NCBI GenBank assembly: GCA_964019425.1
Contig: OZ025823.1
Coordinates: 620,001-684,000 of the forward strand
DNA: 64,000 nt
Origin: Flectonema sp. DT1601
Lineage: Eukaryota > Euglenozoa > Diplonemea > Diplonemida > Diplonemidae
Direction of reading: 5' to 3'
Shown in pieces: positions 32,600 through 43,618 of the stretch (positions are counted from its first letter, which is position 1; each line of letters begins with the position of its first letter). Under the pieces are notes generated by a model, which was not told where the DNA came from, did not search any database, and saw nothing but the letters and a program-made list of their open reading frames with translations. Made by a program: the position numbers and the translations under genes.

Positions 32600-34151
32600 A
32601 TATTTTAGTTTCGTATCGTGAGTTTGGATTTCGTAGTAGGAAGACGTGAAGGTCTTTGAGTTCTAAGATCGAATCATTTGATAATCGAAGGCCTCGAGTA
32701 CCACTACTTCCGACAGTAACAACATCTTCATCAGCTGCCATAGTACGAGTATTACAGAACCCATGATCTAAACATTGCTTCATTGATGGACGAGTATCTG
32801 GATCCCAATGAAGCATCCACGTCAATAGACTTTGAGCTTCCTTGTCACGTGATAAGTGATTCTTAAATAATATGTTCAGTCGTCGTCTCGTAAAAGGAAT
32901 TTGTTTCATCGGTTGTTTTGATGAATATTCTGATCGATGTTTAAAATAACGAGGCCAAGATACGGAAGGATCCCCTCTCGCAACAGGTGTACCTAATATA
33001 GAAATCATAGAACGAAGTATATCATGATCTGTTGTACCTTGAAATATTGTAACTCCAACTAGCAGTCTCCATATTACACAGGCGGCTCCCCAAACATCAA
33101 TACTTGATCGGTGGCGAGTCGAACCAAATATAACTTCAGGAGGTCTGTAGTTTGGAGTGCATATCGATAGTGTTCTTGCATAGTCATTCACTTTGTTTAC
33201 GAATCCAAAATCACATAATTTTATAACTCCTTCATTACTTAATAAGATATTTGATGGTTTTATATCCCTGTGAACCAGACCTTGAGAATGCATGTAATCC
33301 AGACCTTTGAATAATTGTTTTAGAAGATTACGAGAGACTGTGTAGTGAAGTCCTCCATGACTCATTGATGCGGTGATAACTCCAGAAAGATCATTTCCAA
33401 TCCATTCGAACTGTGCATGGAGATGTCTGTTTCCTCCAACGATGCAGTCTACTAATCTAACAACGTGTTTACATCTGGATGACAATTTCTGAAGAGATGA
33501 TAATTCTCTTACTGTGGTGACGTGAATACCTCGTCTACGACTAGCTTCTTTTCCCTGATCTGTTTCATCTCTCATTCTCTTTATTGCATAAGTTGAACCA
33601 TCATCAATACTCTCTCCTCTGTGAACAACTCCATATGTTCCTTCACCTGCTTTGTGACGAAGTCGTAGTAGACTTCCAGGATTGCAAAGAATTTGTGCTG
33701 CTTCAGTTTCTCGTCTTCTTTTCGTTCTAAATTCCTCAGCTGCTGGTGATGATGGTAAGAATTTATCCTTACCTCTGACTATATTTAATGTAGACAGATA
33801 GTCTTCATTAGGTTGAAGTAGAAGTTCTGGTTTGCTGTCATTCACATCATCAGCTAACGGAAGTGAAATCTTTTTTGGATAAGCGTCTGCTGATAATGGA
33901 AGAACACTACCAGCGTCAACCCATATCTCACCACCTCGGATTTCAGGAACCATCTTAGGTGCCACTAGTAGTTGTGGTTTGAGATTTTGGATTCGTTTTT
34001 GTTTTACAACTCCCATCCAACCTGCTTTTTCAAATATCACGTTGTCTCTTCCTTCAAAAAAACTTCTTTCAGTAATTGACAACAATCCCCCTTCATTAAT
34101 ATTTTCAAACAACAACCATCCAAATAGTTCTTCCGGTGAAGGTTTCTTCAT
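32598..34151 (-). CDS. CDK-like protein kinase with novel N-terminal region
   Basis: Single exon, 517 residues. The kinase domain spans about residues 163-485: GEGTYGVVHRG near 170, AIKRM with the ATP Lys near 189, a PSTAIRE-type helix GIHVTTVRE near 205, HRDIKPSN near 292, CDFGFVNK near 315, and CTPNYRPPEVIFG in the activation segment, where the usual T-x-W-Y-R-x-P-E becomes T-P-N-Y-R-P-P-E. The family is CMGC/CDK; the cyclin-binding helix is closest in pattern to CDK9/10/11-type sequences. The first 160 residues (beginning MKKPSPEELFGWLLFENINE) are not part of any CDK architecture I know. A C-terminal tail of about 35 residues follows the kinase. Its partner cyclin and process cannot be named from sequence. 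Confidence 0.85.
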
Positions 34152-34239
34152 TGAGTATATTTCTGGTTTTTTTTTTTTTTTTTCCTTTTTTTTTTCGTTG
34201 TCACGTCCCTGACTATAAACACAAAAAAATAATAATAAT

Positions 34240-35018
34240 CATAGATGGAAGTGCCCTCCAAATTTGGAGGGCGCCTGGTGAAAATCAGCCACAAAAATTT
34301 GTAGGGCCAAAATAGGGCCATTGTAGGGCCAAAATAGGGCCAAAATAGGGCGCTGGAGGGCGCGTAGGGCGCGTAGGGCGCTTTTTTAATTAAATTTAAT
34401 ATAATGCCGAGCTCATTTTGACACACCCCTGCCCTCAGCGAGGGTCGAATCGCATCTTATTTGACTTTTCTCCGGTTCGCCCGATCAAATGCGTCTCTGG
34501 GATATCAGTTTACTTGCCACCAGTAAACTTCTTTTTTTTCTCACAAGGTACCGTGAAGACCGGCCTATTAACAGGTTAGCAGGAACACACTCTCCCTCCT
34601 CGAATCCCTCTATATTCGACTCGGTGCATTCTGCGGGCTAATCAGCTCCTTGTAGATCTGGGATGCATCGTCCACTGAAATGAGTTTCAGCTTCAGGGAT
34701 TGCAGCAGGCTCCGGAAGCTCTCAAGGAGTGGCCCATTGTTTTTGCCATTGTTGACCTCCGAACCATGACCTGGAGGTCTCGGGTTCGAACCCCGTGACA
34801 CCCTTTTTTCTCTTTTTCGAAAGACTGCCAAGCATGTCAAAATTTTTTTTTGGCTTCTGCGTCAAAATACTTGTGCGTCAGTGTAAGTCGACGTCAATTT
34901 AGCTGTCTTATAGTAATAAAAAAGGTAAAAAAAAGCGCCCTCCAAAATAATATTTATATTAAAAGCGCCCTACAAGCGCCCTACACGCCCTCCAAATTGT
35001 AGGGCACTTCCATCTATG
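34240..35018. mobile_element. 779-bp non-autonomous inverted-repeat DNA element (MITE-like)
   Basis: The two ends are inverted copies beginning CATAGATGGAAGTGCCCT; the inverted match continues imperfectly for about 33 bp. Inside each end are clusters of short subterminal repeats: TAGGGCC and GCGCCCTACA-type units, in opposite orientation at the two ends (34300-34382 and 34935-35000). AATAATAAT flanks both sides and may be the target duplication, though the AAT microsatellite makes its length uncertain (8-9 bp possible, which would suit hAT or Mutator types). No transposase frame exists within. The centre carries a tRNA-like segment. It lies in the spacer upstream of the CDK-like gene. Confidence 0.8.
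34727..34809 (+). other. tRNA-like segment with box-A/box-B-like motifs and T-run terminator inside the MITE
   Basis: The string CGGGTTCGAACCCCG (34781-34795) has the exact look of a tRNA T-arm and Pol III box B. It is preceded by a 7-bp stem (GACCTCC / GGAGGTC, 34754-34778), and by a box-A-like TGGCCCATTG at 34730-34739. T6 at 34804-34809 would terminate Pol III. A matching acceptor stem is not present, so this is not a functional tRNA; it is more like a tRNA-derived SINE head or captured tRNA relic. Confidence 0.55.
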
Positions 35019-35337
35019 AATAATAATAATAATTTAATTGTATTGTATTTGTGAATAAAAAAAAGAATAGACAGACGGTTTCATAATGATTTTGTCACTG
35101 TTTGAAAGTATAAATTTATAAATAAAAAATAAAAAAATCTTTTTTAAAAAAAAAAAAAAAAGCAATCGGATTCAGTCACAAATTTAAAGTAAAAACACAA
35201 CATTATCGACGGGACGAATCACACACTTAAAAAAAAAAAAAAAGAAAAACGGATAACAACCCGTAACAAAATAATACTAATGACTAACACAATTAGAATT
35301 GTATTAAGCCATTGGAAGAATTTCATGTAATCAGATT
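35019..35337. other. Intergenic stretch
   Basis: A/T-rich spacer between the MITE and the stop codon of the RS/His-rich gene, with several A runs. No frame or RNA recognised. Confidence 0.4.
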
Positions 35338-36127
35338 TTAAAAATCAGCCACATCCATTCTGTTACGACGTTTTCTCACTTTACCAGAACGAGAAAGTCT
35401 CGAGGATGTTACAGTGACGGGAGTCTCTAATTCTTTTCGTTTTAAAGGTCCTTCACTAATACCGATATCCATCATGGGAGTTGGTTGCTCACTAAAACCA
35501 GAAGCTGGAGCTGAAGCTGAAGTCACCTCCAGTGGTGGTCGGATTTCACGTTCAGGACTTTGTTCGTGGAATGACAGAGGTTCTGGGATAGGTTCTGGTT
35601 GATTTCTCGCCATCTCTTGAATCGTATCATCAACTTCAACGTCTTCGTCATCACTTTCATCTCCAAAAGCTGATGCAATCTGTGTGTTGTGTTGTGTGTT
35701 GTGTTGTGTTGTGTTGTGTGTTGTGTTGTGGTGGTTATTTTGAAATAAAGTAAATAATAAATATAAAGAGACACACCTTCTCAGTCGTATTAATTCTTTT
35801 TGTTGGATTTGATAAGGAAAACGAGAATGACAAAGCAGCAGCAGGAGTCGAAGGAGTTGGATCCGCAGCCTGTTTGAAGGAAAACGAAACCGGCGCATCT
35901 GACACTTCCACATCCTTCGATTGTTGTTCTTGAGGACCATCAAGATCATCATCACTGTCTAACGAGTCATCAACTGGAGGAGGTGTCTTTAAAGGAAGTG
36001 CAGAGGATTCCTTCAGAAGTTCAGAAGATGGTATTTCCTGAGGTGGTATTTCCTCCTCTCGGTGAGTTGGTTGATTCTCGATTGGCTGTTGTTGCTGCTT
36101 TTGCTGGTCGTGGCTTCGTTGCTGGTG

Positions 36128-36158
<31 letters not shown>

Positions 36159-38191
36159 TGGTGACTGTGTTGGTGGTGTTGGTGGTAGTGATGTTGATGT
36201 TGATGTTGATGATGATGATGGTGGTGGTGTGCCATCCCATGAAGAGAATGCATTGGAGGCATGCCGGGATGGTGATGGTGATGATGATGGTGGTGCGGGT
36301 GTCCAAATCCAAACATCCCAACGGGTGGCATCATCCCCGGAGGAGGAAATGGCATTCCAAACATCGGAGGCATTGGATACATAGTACCAGCTGGATAAGG
36401 AAATGGTTGTTTATATCCCATCGGAGGTTGTTGAGTTGGGACATCCTTAGCAGGTGGTGGAGGTGGAGGTGACGAATCGTTCAGTTTGTTATCCTCATCT
36501 GAGACTACTACCTGTGGTTCATCTATTTGTTCTTCCGTCATGTTGACTTCTTGTTGAGGTTCTTGTTCACCGTCACTGGCTGCTTCACTCTCAGAACCCT
36601 TATCGGAATCGACATCAACACCCCCAACAACACGAGAAGTAGTTGCTATCTGAGGAGTTCTTTTAATAGAAAGTCTATTTATTATTTTTTGAATAATTGT
36701 TAAAGTATTATTTGGTTCTTGACGAATCCAAACAGCTGACTTCCCATTATCAAGTATTGAAGTCCACTGAGGGTCAGCCAACTCAACAGGTGGAAGAGGA
36801 CCTTCACCAGATGGAACAACTTCACCAATTAACATTCTATTAGATCTCCTCTCTGTGAACATTAATTTGTTAGTACTTTGTTGAAGTGTTGGTCCGTCGG
36901 TTACTTCTAAGGATTCTTCAGTGGTTCGAGGAGCTTTTAATATTTTTATTGTAAAGGCACCAGTTCGTCCGTAGTACCACCGACCCTCAAGTGTCATTAC
37001 ATCGTCATCGTCTTCAGGTATCGAAGGTGGTTTTGGTAATAACTTCCCATGCGTTAGATAATAACGTGATTCTGCACAGAGATCCTTGTCAACATCACCC
37101 TCACGGTATCTTCGTAAAAAGGTGTTGAGTTTTGAGGAGCCGTACTTCTTCCAAATCTCACGCTGTTCGTCAACTTTTCCCCATATTCGAGTAATCATTG
37201 AGTCATCAATCTTATCGAATGCTTCCATGGGAGGGATGCTTGATATCATTTCTTCATATTCTTGTTGAAGTTTAAACAGTCCTGCGAGATTCTTCTGTCT
37301 TGCTAGAGATCTCGACATGTATGTTGGTAAACTTTGTTGTTCGCCCTTTAGCGATTTGTTGGAAGTTTCCGTGTCCTCGCGTCGTCGTCGTCGTCGTCGA
37401 TGAGATTTATCATCTTGTTCTGATCTCCTATTTCTCTGATGGGAGCGTTCTTCTCTGCGGTCTCGTTCATGTCGTGATCGGTGTCTTCGCGATCTGTGAC
37501 CGCTTTCCCGATCTTTATTTCTCTCTCTATCTTCTGCTTTTGACAATTCAGCTTCAAATTCGTTGTCAATTTCTTCTCTCCGTTTTACTCGCCGTCCTTC
37601 GTGATTCTCACTGCGTCTTCGTCTGTCAGTTGGTCTGTCTCTGTCTCTGTCTCTGTCCCTGTCTCTGTGAGATGATCGTCTTCTGTTGTCATCTTCATCA
37701 GAAGCACGTCGTTGTCTTCTACGAGATCGTAACTTATCAGATCTTCGCCTCCTGCTGTGGGGTTGATCAGATTTTGATGGTCGGCGACTCCGACGATCGC
37801 GGACTTCGCGTCTGCGGCGATGATCTGAACTCACTTCTCCTCCTCGCTCGTTATCTTCTTCATTTTCTTCTTCTTCTTCGTCATCTGACGGATCGGAAGA
37901 CGACGACTCAGATCCTTGAGTCTTTATCTTTTTAGGACTGACCTTACTGTCTTCCTTTGTGACTTCCTTCATATCTTTATCAGCTTGTTCTTCTTCTTCG
38001 TTTTTTACTTTTAGTTTATCTTCTCCTTCATTAGATGAGTGACTTGATGATGAAGAACCGTCTGAAGAACTGCTGTCAACTTCAACATCTTTACTACTCT
38101 CGGCAGTTGTATTCTTCTCTTGGATAGTTGATTCTAACTTCTCATCCTTTTTCGTAACATTATTTGATTCTCCAGGGGGCAGGTCGTCCAT
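35338..38191 (-). CDS. RS-, His- and Pro-rich nuclear protein with PCNP-like tail, two exons
   Basis: Exon 1 is 38191-35777 and exon 2 is 35679-35338; 918 residues. After an acidic Ser-rich N-terminus, residues about 110-300 are an RS/RD/RE-rich domain typical of splicing and mRNA-processing factors (RDRDRDRDRDR, RSRRPS). A conserved-looking ordered region follows (LAGLFKLQQEYEEMISSIPP; EGRWYYGRTGAFTIKIL). Then come poly-Pro, a Met/Pro/Gly segment and a long His-rich region (about 660-735). The junction region reads SFSFSLSNPTKRINTTEKIA then SAFGDESDDED, similar to the FSxxxxxxKxxxxxxAFGxDSDxE motif of PCNP and several nuclear proteins. The 97-nt intron starts GTGTGT and ends in a CACAAC microsatellite then CACAG, with no pyrimidine tract. 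A 5'-UTR acceptor-like TTGTACTCAG lies 10 nt before the ATG. Role in RNA processing is inferred. Confidence 0.75.
35686..35738. repeat. Pentanucleotide microsatellite at an intron 3' end
   Basis: TGTTG/TGTGT-type repeats (CACAA on the coding strand) fill the last 50 nt of the RS/His-rich gene's intron, directly abutting the CAG acceptor. It replaces any polypyrimidine tract. Confidence 0.85.
36116..36302. repeat. Trinucleotide repeats coding poly-His
   Basis: Clusters of GAT/GTG-type triplets on the plus strand (ATG/CAC/CAT/CAA on the coding strand) encode the His/Gln-rich region of the RS/His-rich protein. His runs of 7 to 11 are interrupted by Gln, Tyr and Ser. Confidence 0.85.
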
Positions 38192-38587
38192 TTCGAACCC
38201 ACTGAGTACAAATAAATAAATAGACATTTGAAACAACACAATAAATAAAACAAAAAATAGACTCACACTTGCAACTTTTACCACCTGCAAAAACTGAATT
38301 AACGAAATGAATACTACAGTAACAGAGAAATCAAAGAAGACGTACAAACAGTAAGGTACAGCATAGTAGAGAGGATTCCCTTGTATTTTATTTTTTTTTT
38401 GGGGGAAAAAATTAAAGAAAGAAGAAAAGAGAGAAGAAAAAAAAAAACAGAAATAAAAGAAAAATAGTACAAAACAGGTACAAAAAAGAATCTAACGACG
38501 AGCATGTGGTAATTACAATGTTGATCTCAGGGGAAGCCCCAAAACCAATAAATGCTCTAAGAGTACAAACAGAGACACAGTAGTGTC
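38192..38587. other. Intergenic stretch with possible 5'-UTR intron
   Basis: Between the RS/His-rich start and the Ala/Pro-rich stop. On the minus strand a donor-like AAGTGTGAGTC near 38268 and the acceptor ..GTACTCAG at 38202 could bound a 5'-UTR intron of about 65 nt. Otherwise A/T tracts only. Confidence 0.35.
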
Positions 38588-39811
38588 TTAGTTGAGTGAC
38601 TTTGAAATCCCAACGTGAGAAGACTTCTCAGCAGAGTCAGCTTTCCGAGATTCGGAGTAAATCGCTTTCGCCAACTGTTCTAACATATCTGAATTAGGAG
38701 TCGGTGATGACATCTGCGGGATATCATCATTCTCAGAAGGGTTTCCAGTACATCCTAACACTACGGCTAATTTATGAAGCGCATGAGTCACATCAGATGA
38801 TGGATGCAGCAAAGGAACTGATGGAGGAAGTGATGTGTCAGTGCTGGCAATGCTAGCGTGTAGTTGAAGTGCCTGCGCCATGGCAGCAACTTCTTCATTA
38901 TTAATATCATTAATCGGATTGTGAGGAACGCTCACAGATAGGTTTTGATGTTTTAAGTCCGAATTCGAACTAGCTGGCATCAAGTGATGTTGAATGAGTG
39001 AATTCGCAGGAGCCAAAGCAGTCAACCCACTGCTGTGTGCTGCAGGGAATGAGTCCTCTCTAAGTCCTAAAAGATGGGAATTCTCATTCACAGCAGCTTT
39101 TGGAATAACAGTCGGGATTGGAACTGACAACTGTTGCTGAATATGAAGTGGTGTTGGTGTTGATGTCATGTTTTCAATATTCTGCATTCTAACTGGTTCG
39201 TGTAACTCATGAATTGATGCTGACAGCGGTACTACTGACTGTCGTAACATGTGAGGTAGAGTTGAAACCAATGGCTGTAAACCATAATCAATTACTGGTG
39301 GAGGTTGAACTGGAGCTGCACCTACTAAAGTTGACACACTGGGTGGAAGCACTAAGAGCTCTGGTGTAGCTGCTGCTGCAGAAGCTGGTGGAGGAAGAGG
39401 TGACATCGGCCTCCGACCTGCCCGCGGACTGACAACAATCGGAGCTGCAGCTCTAGGAGATGCTAAGTAATCAAATGTTGGTACGACAACAGCAGGTGAT
39501 GCGAGAGGAGCGAAGAACGGAAATGGTTCAACAGACTCAGGTCGAGTATTCCAAATTCCTTCAACTTCCGGAGACAGCTGAGCAGCTAAAGTTGGAATAC
39601 CTCCCAACACTTGTTGAGGTAAAAGATCATCATAAGAAGTACTGTTATGAAGTTGTAATACATCGTGGCTTAAGTCTTGAAGTCTCGCGCTAATGCTATT
39701 AATCAATCCAGTGTCTTGTTTCCTCTTCTCAGAAATAATTACTCTCGCCAGACTCTCTTCCGCAGCAGCCATGTATGCGTTAGTCGCTGCGTCTATTTCA
39801 CCGGCGAGCAT
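38588..39811 (-). CDS. Ala/Pro/Ser-rich protein, function unknown
   Basis: Single exon, 407 residues. The first 65 residues look ordered and helical (MLAGEIDAATNAYMAAAEES, LARVIISEKRKQDTGLINSI). The rest is low-complexity Pro/Ala/Ser/Leu (SPRAGRRPMSPLPPP, PPSVPLLHPSS) with many SP sites. A second helical patch (EEVAAMAQALQLHASIAS) lies near residue 300 and another (MLEQLAKAIYSESRKA) near the end. I do not recognise a family. An acceptor-like GATCTTCTAG ends 38 nt before the ATG. Cytosolic or nuclear; no signal or membrane segment. Confidence 0.65.
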   Translation of the reverse strand: MLAGEIDAATNAYMAAAEESLARVIISEKRKQDTGLINSISARLQDLSHDVLQLHNSTSYDDLLPQQVLGGIPTLAAQLSPEVEGIWNTRPESVEPFPFFAPLASPAVVVPTFDYLASPRAAAPIVVSPRAGRRPMSPLPPPASAAAATPELLVLPPSVSTLVGAAPVQPPPVIDYGLQPLVSTLPHMLRQSVVPLSASIHELHEPVRMQNIENMTSTPTPLHIQQQLSVPIPTVIPKAAVNENSHLLGLREDSFPAAHSSGLTALAPANSLIQHHLMPASSNSDLKHQNLSVSVPHNPINDINNEEVAAMAQALQLHASIASTDTSLPPSVPLLHPSSDVTHALHKLAVVLGCTGNPSENDDIPQMSSPTPNSDMLEQLAKAIYSESRKADSAEKSSHVGISKSLN

Positions 39812-39978
39812 TTTTGTTTTTATATATTTGTTTTGTTATTTATTATTTTCTAGAAGATCATAAAGATACGATTATTCGTCTCAAAAAAGTAACAACTTTT
39901 TGTTTATTATCTTCCCGGAGAGACGGAAGGAAAATTTATTAAAAAAAAAAAAATTATTATTATTAAACAACAATAACA

Positions 39979-40245
39979 TCACAATAACAGATGATTTATT
40001 TTTGAATTACCTTTACATCCATCATCTCTAATCAAGAGGTATGACATGTACGAATAAACAAACAACACAATCAGTGATAAAGCTACTGAGGGAATAGCAA
40101 CACCAACTAATCTATCAGGAAGTATACTTAATGTTGGATGATCTTCTTTTATAAACGGAGAGACACCCACCCACAACACAAACAAACAATATAACGTTAC
40201 TGACGTGAATACAATCCATTTACCGATACTAGCTCCCGTAAACAT
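39979..40245 (-). CDS. Dolichol-phosphate mannose synthase regulatory subunit DPM2-like
   Basis: First ATG is 40245; 88 residues, the usual DPM2 size. Two membrane helices are seen (IVFTSVTLYCLFVLWVGV; VAIPSVALSLIVLFVYSYMS), joined by SPFIKEDHPTLSILPDRLV, matching the DPM2 pattern LPFIDSxHxxxxxFLPRxYAVAIP. DPM2 stabilises the DPM1 catalytic subunit in the ER membrane and also assists GPI-GlcNAc transferase. The C-terminal dozen residues after a donor-like AAAGGTAATTC look unconserved, so a further short 3' exon is possible but I could not find a good acceptor. About 17 A lie 4 nt before the ATG. Confidence 0.75.
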   Translation of the reverse strand: MFTGASIGKWIVFTSVTLYCLFVLWVGVSPFIKEDHPTLSILPDRLVGVAIPSVALSLIVLFVYSYMSYLLIRDDGCKGNSKINHLLL

Positions 40246-41197
40246 GTTATTTTTTTTTTTTTTTTTTATTATTAAAAAGAGAGAGCAAAAAAAACCAACT
40301 GAGAGTGTGTGTTTACTACAACGCATACATCACAAACATTATAGCGTATGTGCTGCAAGATGAGAATCATAATAAGTGTCTGGGTGAACAACGATTGTCT
40401 TTCCTAGTACATTTCCTAGAGTTGAGTAAAGGAGGGAAGTTTTTTTTTTTTTTTTTTTTTTTTTTTTGGGTAAATATATATCAACAACTAAAAGAAATGC
40501 TATTTCCAGCACCGAATTAAAAGAGAATTTTTTTTTTTTTTTTTTTTTTTTTTGTTATTAAAATGTGCAAACACACATATTCACGGTAGCCCACTACCGC
40601 CACACTCAAAGCCGGTTTTTTTTTTTTCAATTTTTTTTTTTTAAAGTTGAAAGTATAGAACTGTACAGAATAATAACAAGGAGAAAGATGAAAGGGGTGA
40701 AAAAAAAAAAAAAAAAACGGGGAAAGAAAAATAAATAGCAAGAAAACCATAATTAACTAAAACAGGGATTACTCGATTACTTCAAACTGCAGCAATTAAT
40801 ATCGTAGCGGATAAAAATAAGTTAATATAAACTAAGAAACCACCTTACCACGACAGGTGCTGCATTGGTAACACTACGCCCCCGTAAGGAGGGTAGCGTT
40901 GGACAAGAGAACGTAATTTTAGTTATTATTATTCTTTTTTTTTTTCTTCTTTTGGAGCAGTCTAACGTCGCTAACACTCATCTTCCCAATCCCGTGGGAA
41001 GGACTACAGCGTATTCACGTTCCCCTCTCCCTTTGCAAGAGATTAAGGAAAACCTCAACACTTAAATTGATTAAAAAGACACGACTTGCTTCCACATCTT
41101 GTTGATGACTGCGTGGGTTGACAGGCGCAGTAAACCCAACGAATAAAAACACTTTTTGAATTCTACTTAAATAACGAAACAATTAAGATGCATATTA
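40246..41197. other. Intergenic region with structured patch
   Basis: A/T tracts dominate, but 40856-41045 is more GC-balanced and contains two hairpins: AACACTACGCCCCC..GGAGGGTAGCGTT (40869-40898, one bulge and two mismatches) and CTTCCCA-ATCCCG-TGGGAAG (40982-41001, perfect 7-bp stem). This could be a non-coding RNA or a structured 3' UTR of the PP4-regulator gene. No protein frame is convincing. Confidence 0.4.
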
Positions 41198-43618
41198 TCA
41201 CCGTTTGATGAGTGTGTTGGCTGAGCTTCCTCGAATTCTGGTTTTTTTTGTTGTTTTTTTTTTTTTTTTTTTCTGTAAGAACTCGTCCAATGACAATCCA
41301 TTACAATTACATACTTCTTTTTATCACCACTACCTTTCGGTGCTCCACTTACTCTTGAACCACCAATTGGTTGCCTAACTATTCCTCCACTCGGTGCAGG
41401 AGGTAGTCTATTTGATGAGGTGTCAGAACCTCTTTTTGCAACAATAGGGCGAGTCCTGCTGCTGCCTCCTTCAGCGGATTTTGCGACCTTTTCGTGCTGG
41501 ATCATTTCTCGGATTTTAGCTCTACGATCTAGTTTGTCCTGTTGTTTGTTTTATATTATAGACAGCAAGTAAACATTATCATAACAACTCGTCACAACAT
41601 ACCTGTTCCATAGCTGCTTCTCGTAAGACTTGTTCTTCTTGTTCCTTTACGGCATCTATGTGATCATCATGAGGGTTTGGGTTGTTAATTATTTCTTTAT
41701 TCAACTCTTCTATCTCAGCAGCCACCACAGTAATCGTTTCGATTACTTCAGGATTGCTATCAAGTTGGAGCGTGGCGATGATTTTTATAAAATTTGAAAG
41801 ATAATCGACCTCCGCAGGGGGTTTTAATGTATGTCGTATCAAAGGAAGTATCAACACAAATCTTCTCCTAACAGCGCTGACGGGATCCTTTGATAGCTCG
41901 AGTATTGATTCTAAGACTCTCTCTCTGAAGTGACGTCGTGAATAATAAATTAAAATATATTTACAAATCTCAATAAATGAGAGTCTGTTAGAGTACGATC
42001 TGCTCTTCCCAAAGTCATTAATCAGAGATGTCAACAGCTCTGCCTCCAGCGCACTATTCTGGAGATGACGTGAGAAATGAATAACAGTTCTCGCAGAGTC
42101 AGGAAGGAAATCTCTCGGTCCCTGAGACAGCTGTTTCACAAACAATGGAAGCCACACAGTTTGCAACTGATGAATAGTAAAGTACTGTGGAAAATACTCC
42201 ACGTGAGAGTACATTATTTCTAATCTTGCCAATGATCGTGGAGCATGACTCTCCCACCACTGCACAATCGGAGGAATCAGAGCCGCAAAGAACTTCTCTG
42301 ACTCCTCATTATCAGGTACGTGAGCGACAAAGTTATTTAGTATTGAAGACAAGTTGATTATTAATTTCTCTCTTACGGCACCTTCCTTGTCGTTGATGAG
42401 GTTTGTAAATATTGTTTTAAAGACTGAAAATGATTTATGTCCGACTATCTGAACAAGTTCATGAAGACCAGCCGCGATGGAATACCTAGTTTGAAAACAA
42501 CTGTCTTCTGAGAGTGACTTTGTTATTGAATGAAGTCGATTCGCGTAGTGATTTATCGGAACTGTTGCGCAAACAGCAGGTAAGTTATACGCGCAGTACC
42601 TCCTGACAGTGGCATCAGTCGACGTGCTCTGTGCTAAGTAGTGTTTTAAAAAAATAAAAACATCTTCATCTCCTGCGCTTACCAAATCACTCTTCACAGC
42701 CCAAATATATTTTCCAAAATTCTGAACTAAAACATTTTGAATAGCAGGAGGAGGATCCTTAACCAGATTCTTTATAACTGGATAAATATGTTGTTTCTTA
42801 TAAGAAGGTTCTAAGAAGGAAAGCATTTCTATTAGTGTTTCGAATGCAGTTCGTGAAACCTGATCTTCTTCATCTTTTAACAACTCAAGTAGCTCAACCA
42901 TGATCGTTCCTTTTGTTGTAATGTGTCCAACAGCACGTGCTAAAGGACACAGTTGTTGACACATTGCAGCTCTCACAGTCAAATCAGTATCTTGACAAAG
43001 TGAAACAGACTTCTCTATGAATTGCTCCACGACTGATGAACTGCATTCTCGTTCACAGAACGCTCCAATTAAACGACAGCAAAGTGTTCTTGAGTGTTGT
43101 GGTTCTGAAAGCTCTCCTTTTTTTAGTGTTCGGGAAACCATTTGTTCCTCAGCGAATTCAACAGAAACATGATGCAGGATAGAAACGTAAACATTTAACC
43201 AAAGGCCACGAGTTTTATCATCACTCAGTTGAATCATTGTCTCAGTCAGATCTATTAATTCGGATACAGATGTTGATGACATAGTTGGAATGGTGTCGTT
43301 GATTGCGATGGCTGCAGCCACTTGAACCTTTACCTCTAATTGCCATAAACCGTTGTTTAGTTCCGCAATTATTTTTGAGATTTCTTGTTTAGAGCATTCA
43401 TCAAAACAGTTTTTTAAATGGTCTAAAGCTGTGGTTCTCTGGACATCACTTCCTTTTTGTAATATGTATATTGTTTTATTACACATACCCATTCCCTCTT
43501 CCTCGATCGTGGCGTACACATGTTCTTCATGTTGACAGGTAGCACTAGCCGCATTCAAACCATCAAGACCAGGCAATTCATGAGAATAAAATGGGTCATC
43601 ACTCTTACTTCGTGGCAT
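41198..43618 (-). CDS. PP4 regulatory subunit 4-like HEAT-repeat protein, three exons
   Basis: Exon 1 is 43618-41603 (672 residues), exon 2 is 41538-41315, and a short exon 3 is 41237-41198; 759 residues total. Intron 1 (64 nt, GTATGT..AACAACAG) is clear. Intron 2 (41238-41314) begins GTATGT and ends after an A-rich tract in CCAG; if unspliced, the frame reads through a poly-Lys run to 41167, so this exon is less certain. The protein is a string of HEAT repeats (DTDLTVRAAMCQQLCPLARA; DATVRRYCAYNLPAVCATV; DPVSAVRRRFVLILPLIRH) and resembles PPP4R4 and the PP2A A-subunit scaffold. Such scaffolds hold the catalytic phosphatase and substrates in the cytosol. The tail is basic, Gly/Ser-rich and disordered. 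Distinguishing PPP4R4 from PPP4R1-type proteins needs alignment. Confidence 0.78.

Noticed and set aside
34727-34809. A functional tRNA gene
   Set aside because: The T-arm and terminator are good, but no 5' strand pairs with the acceptor stem, the anticodon loop cannot be placed, and it is embedded in a MITE.
40960-41045. A short minus-strand start, MSVSDVRLLQ.., as a gene
   Set aside because: It runs into a poly-Lys/Asn stretch and stops after 20 codons with no good splice partner; the hairpins are the better-supported feature there.
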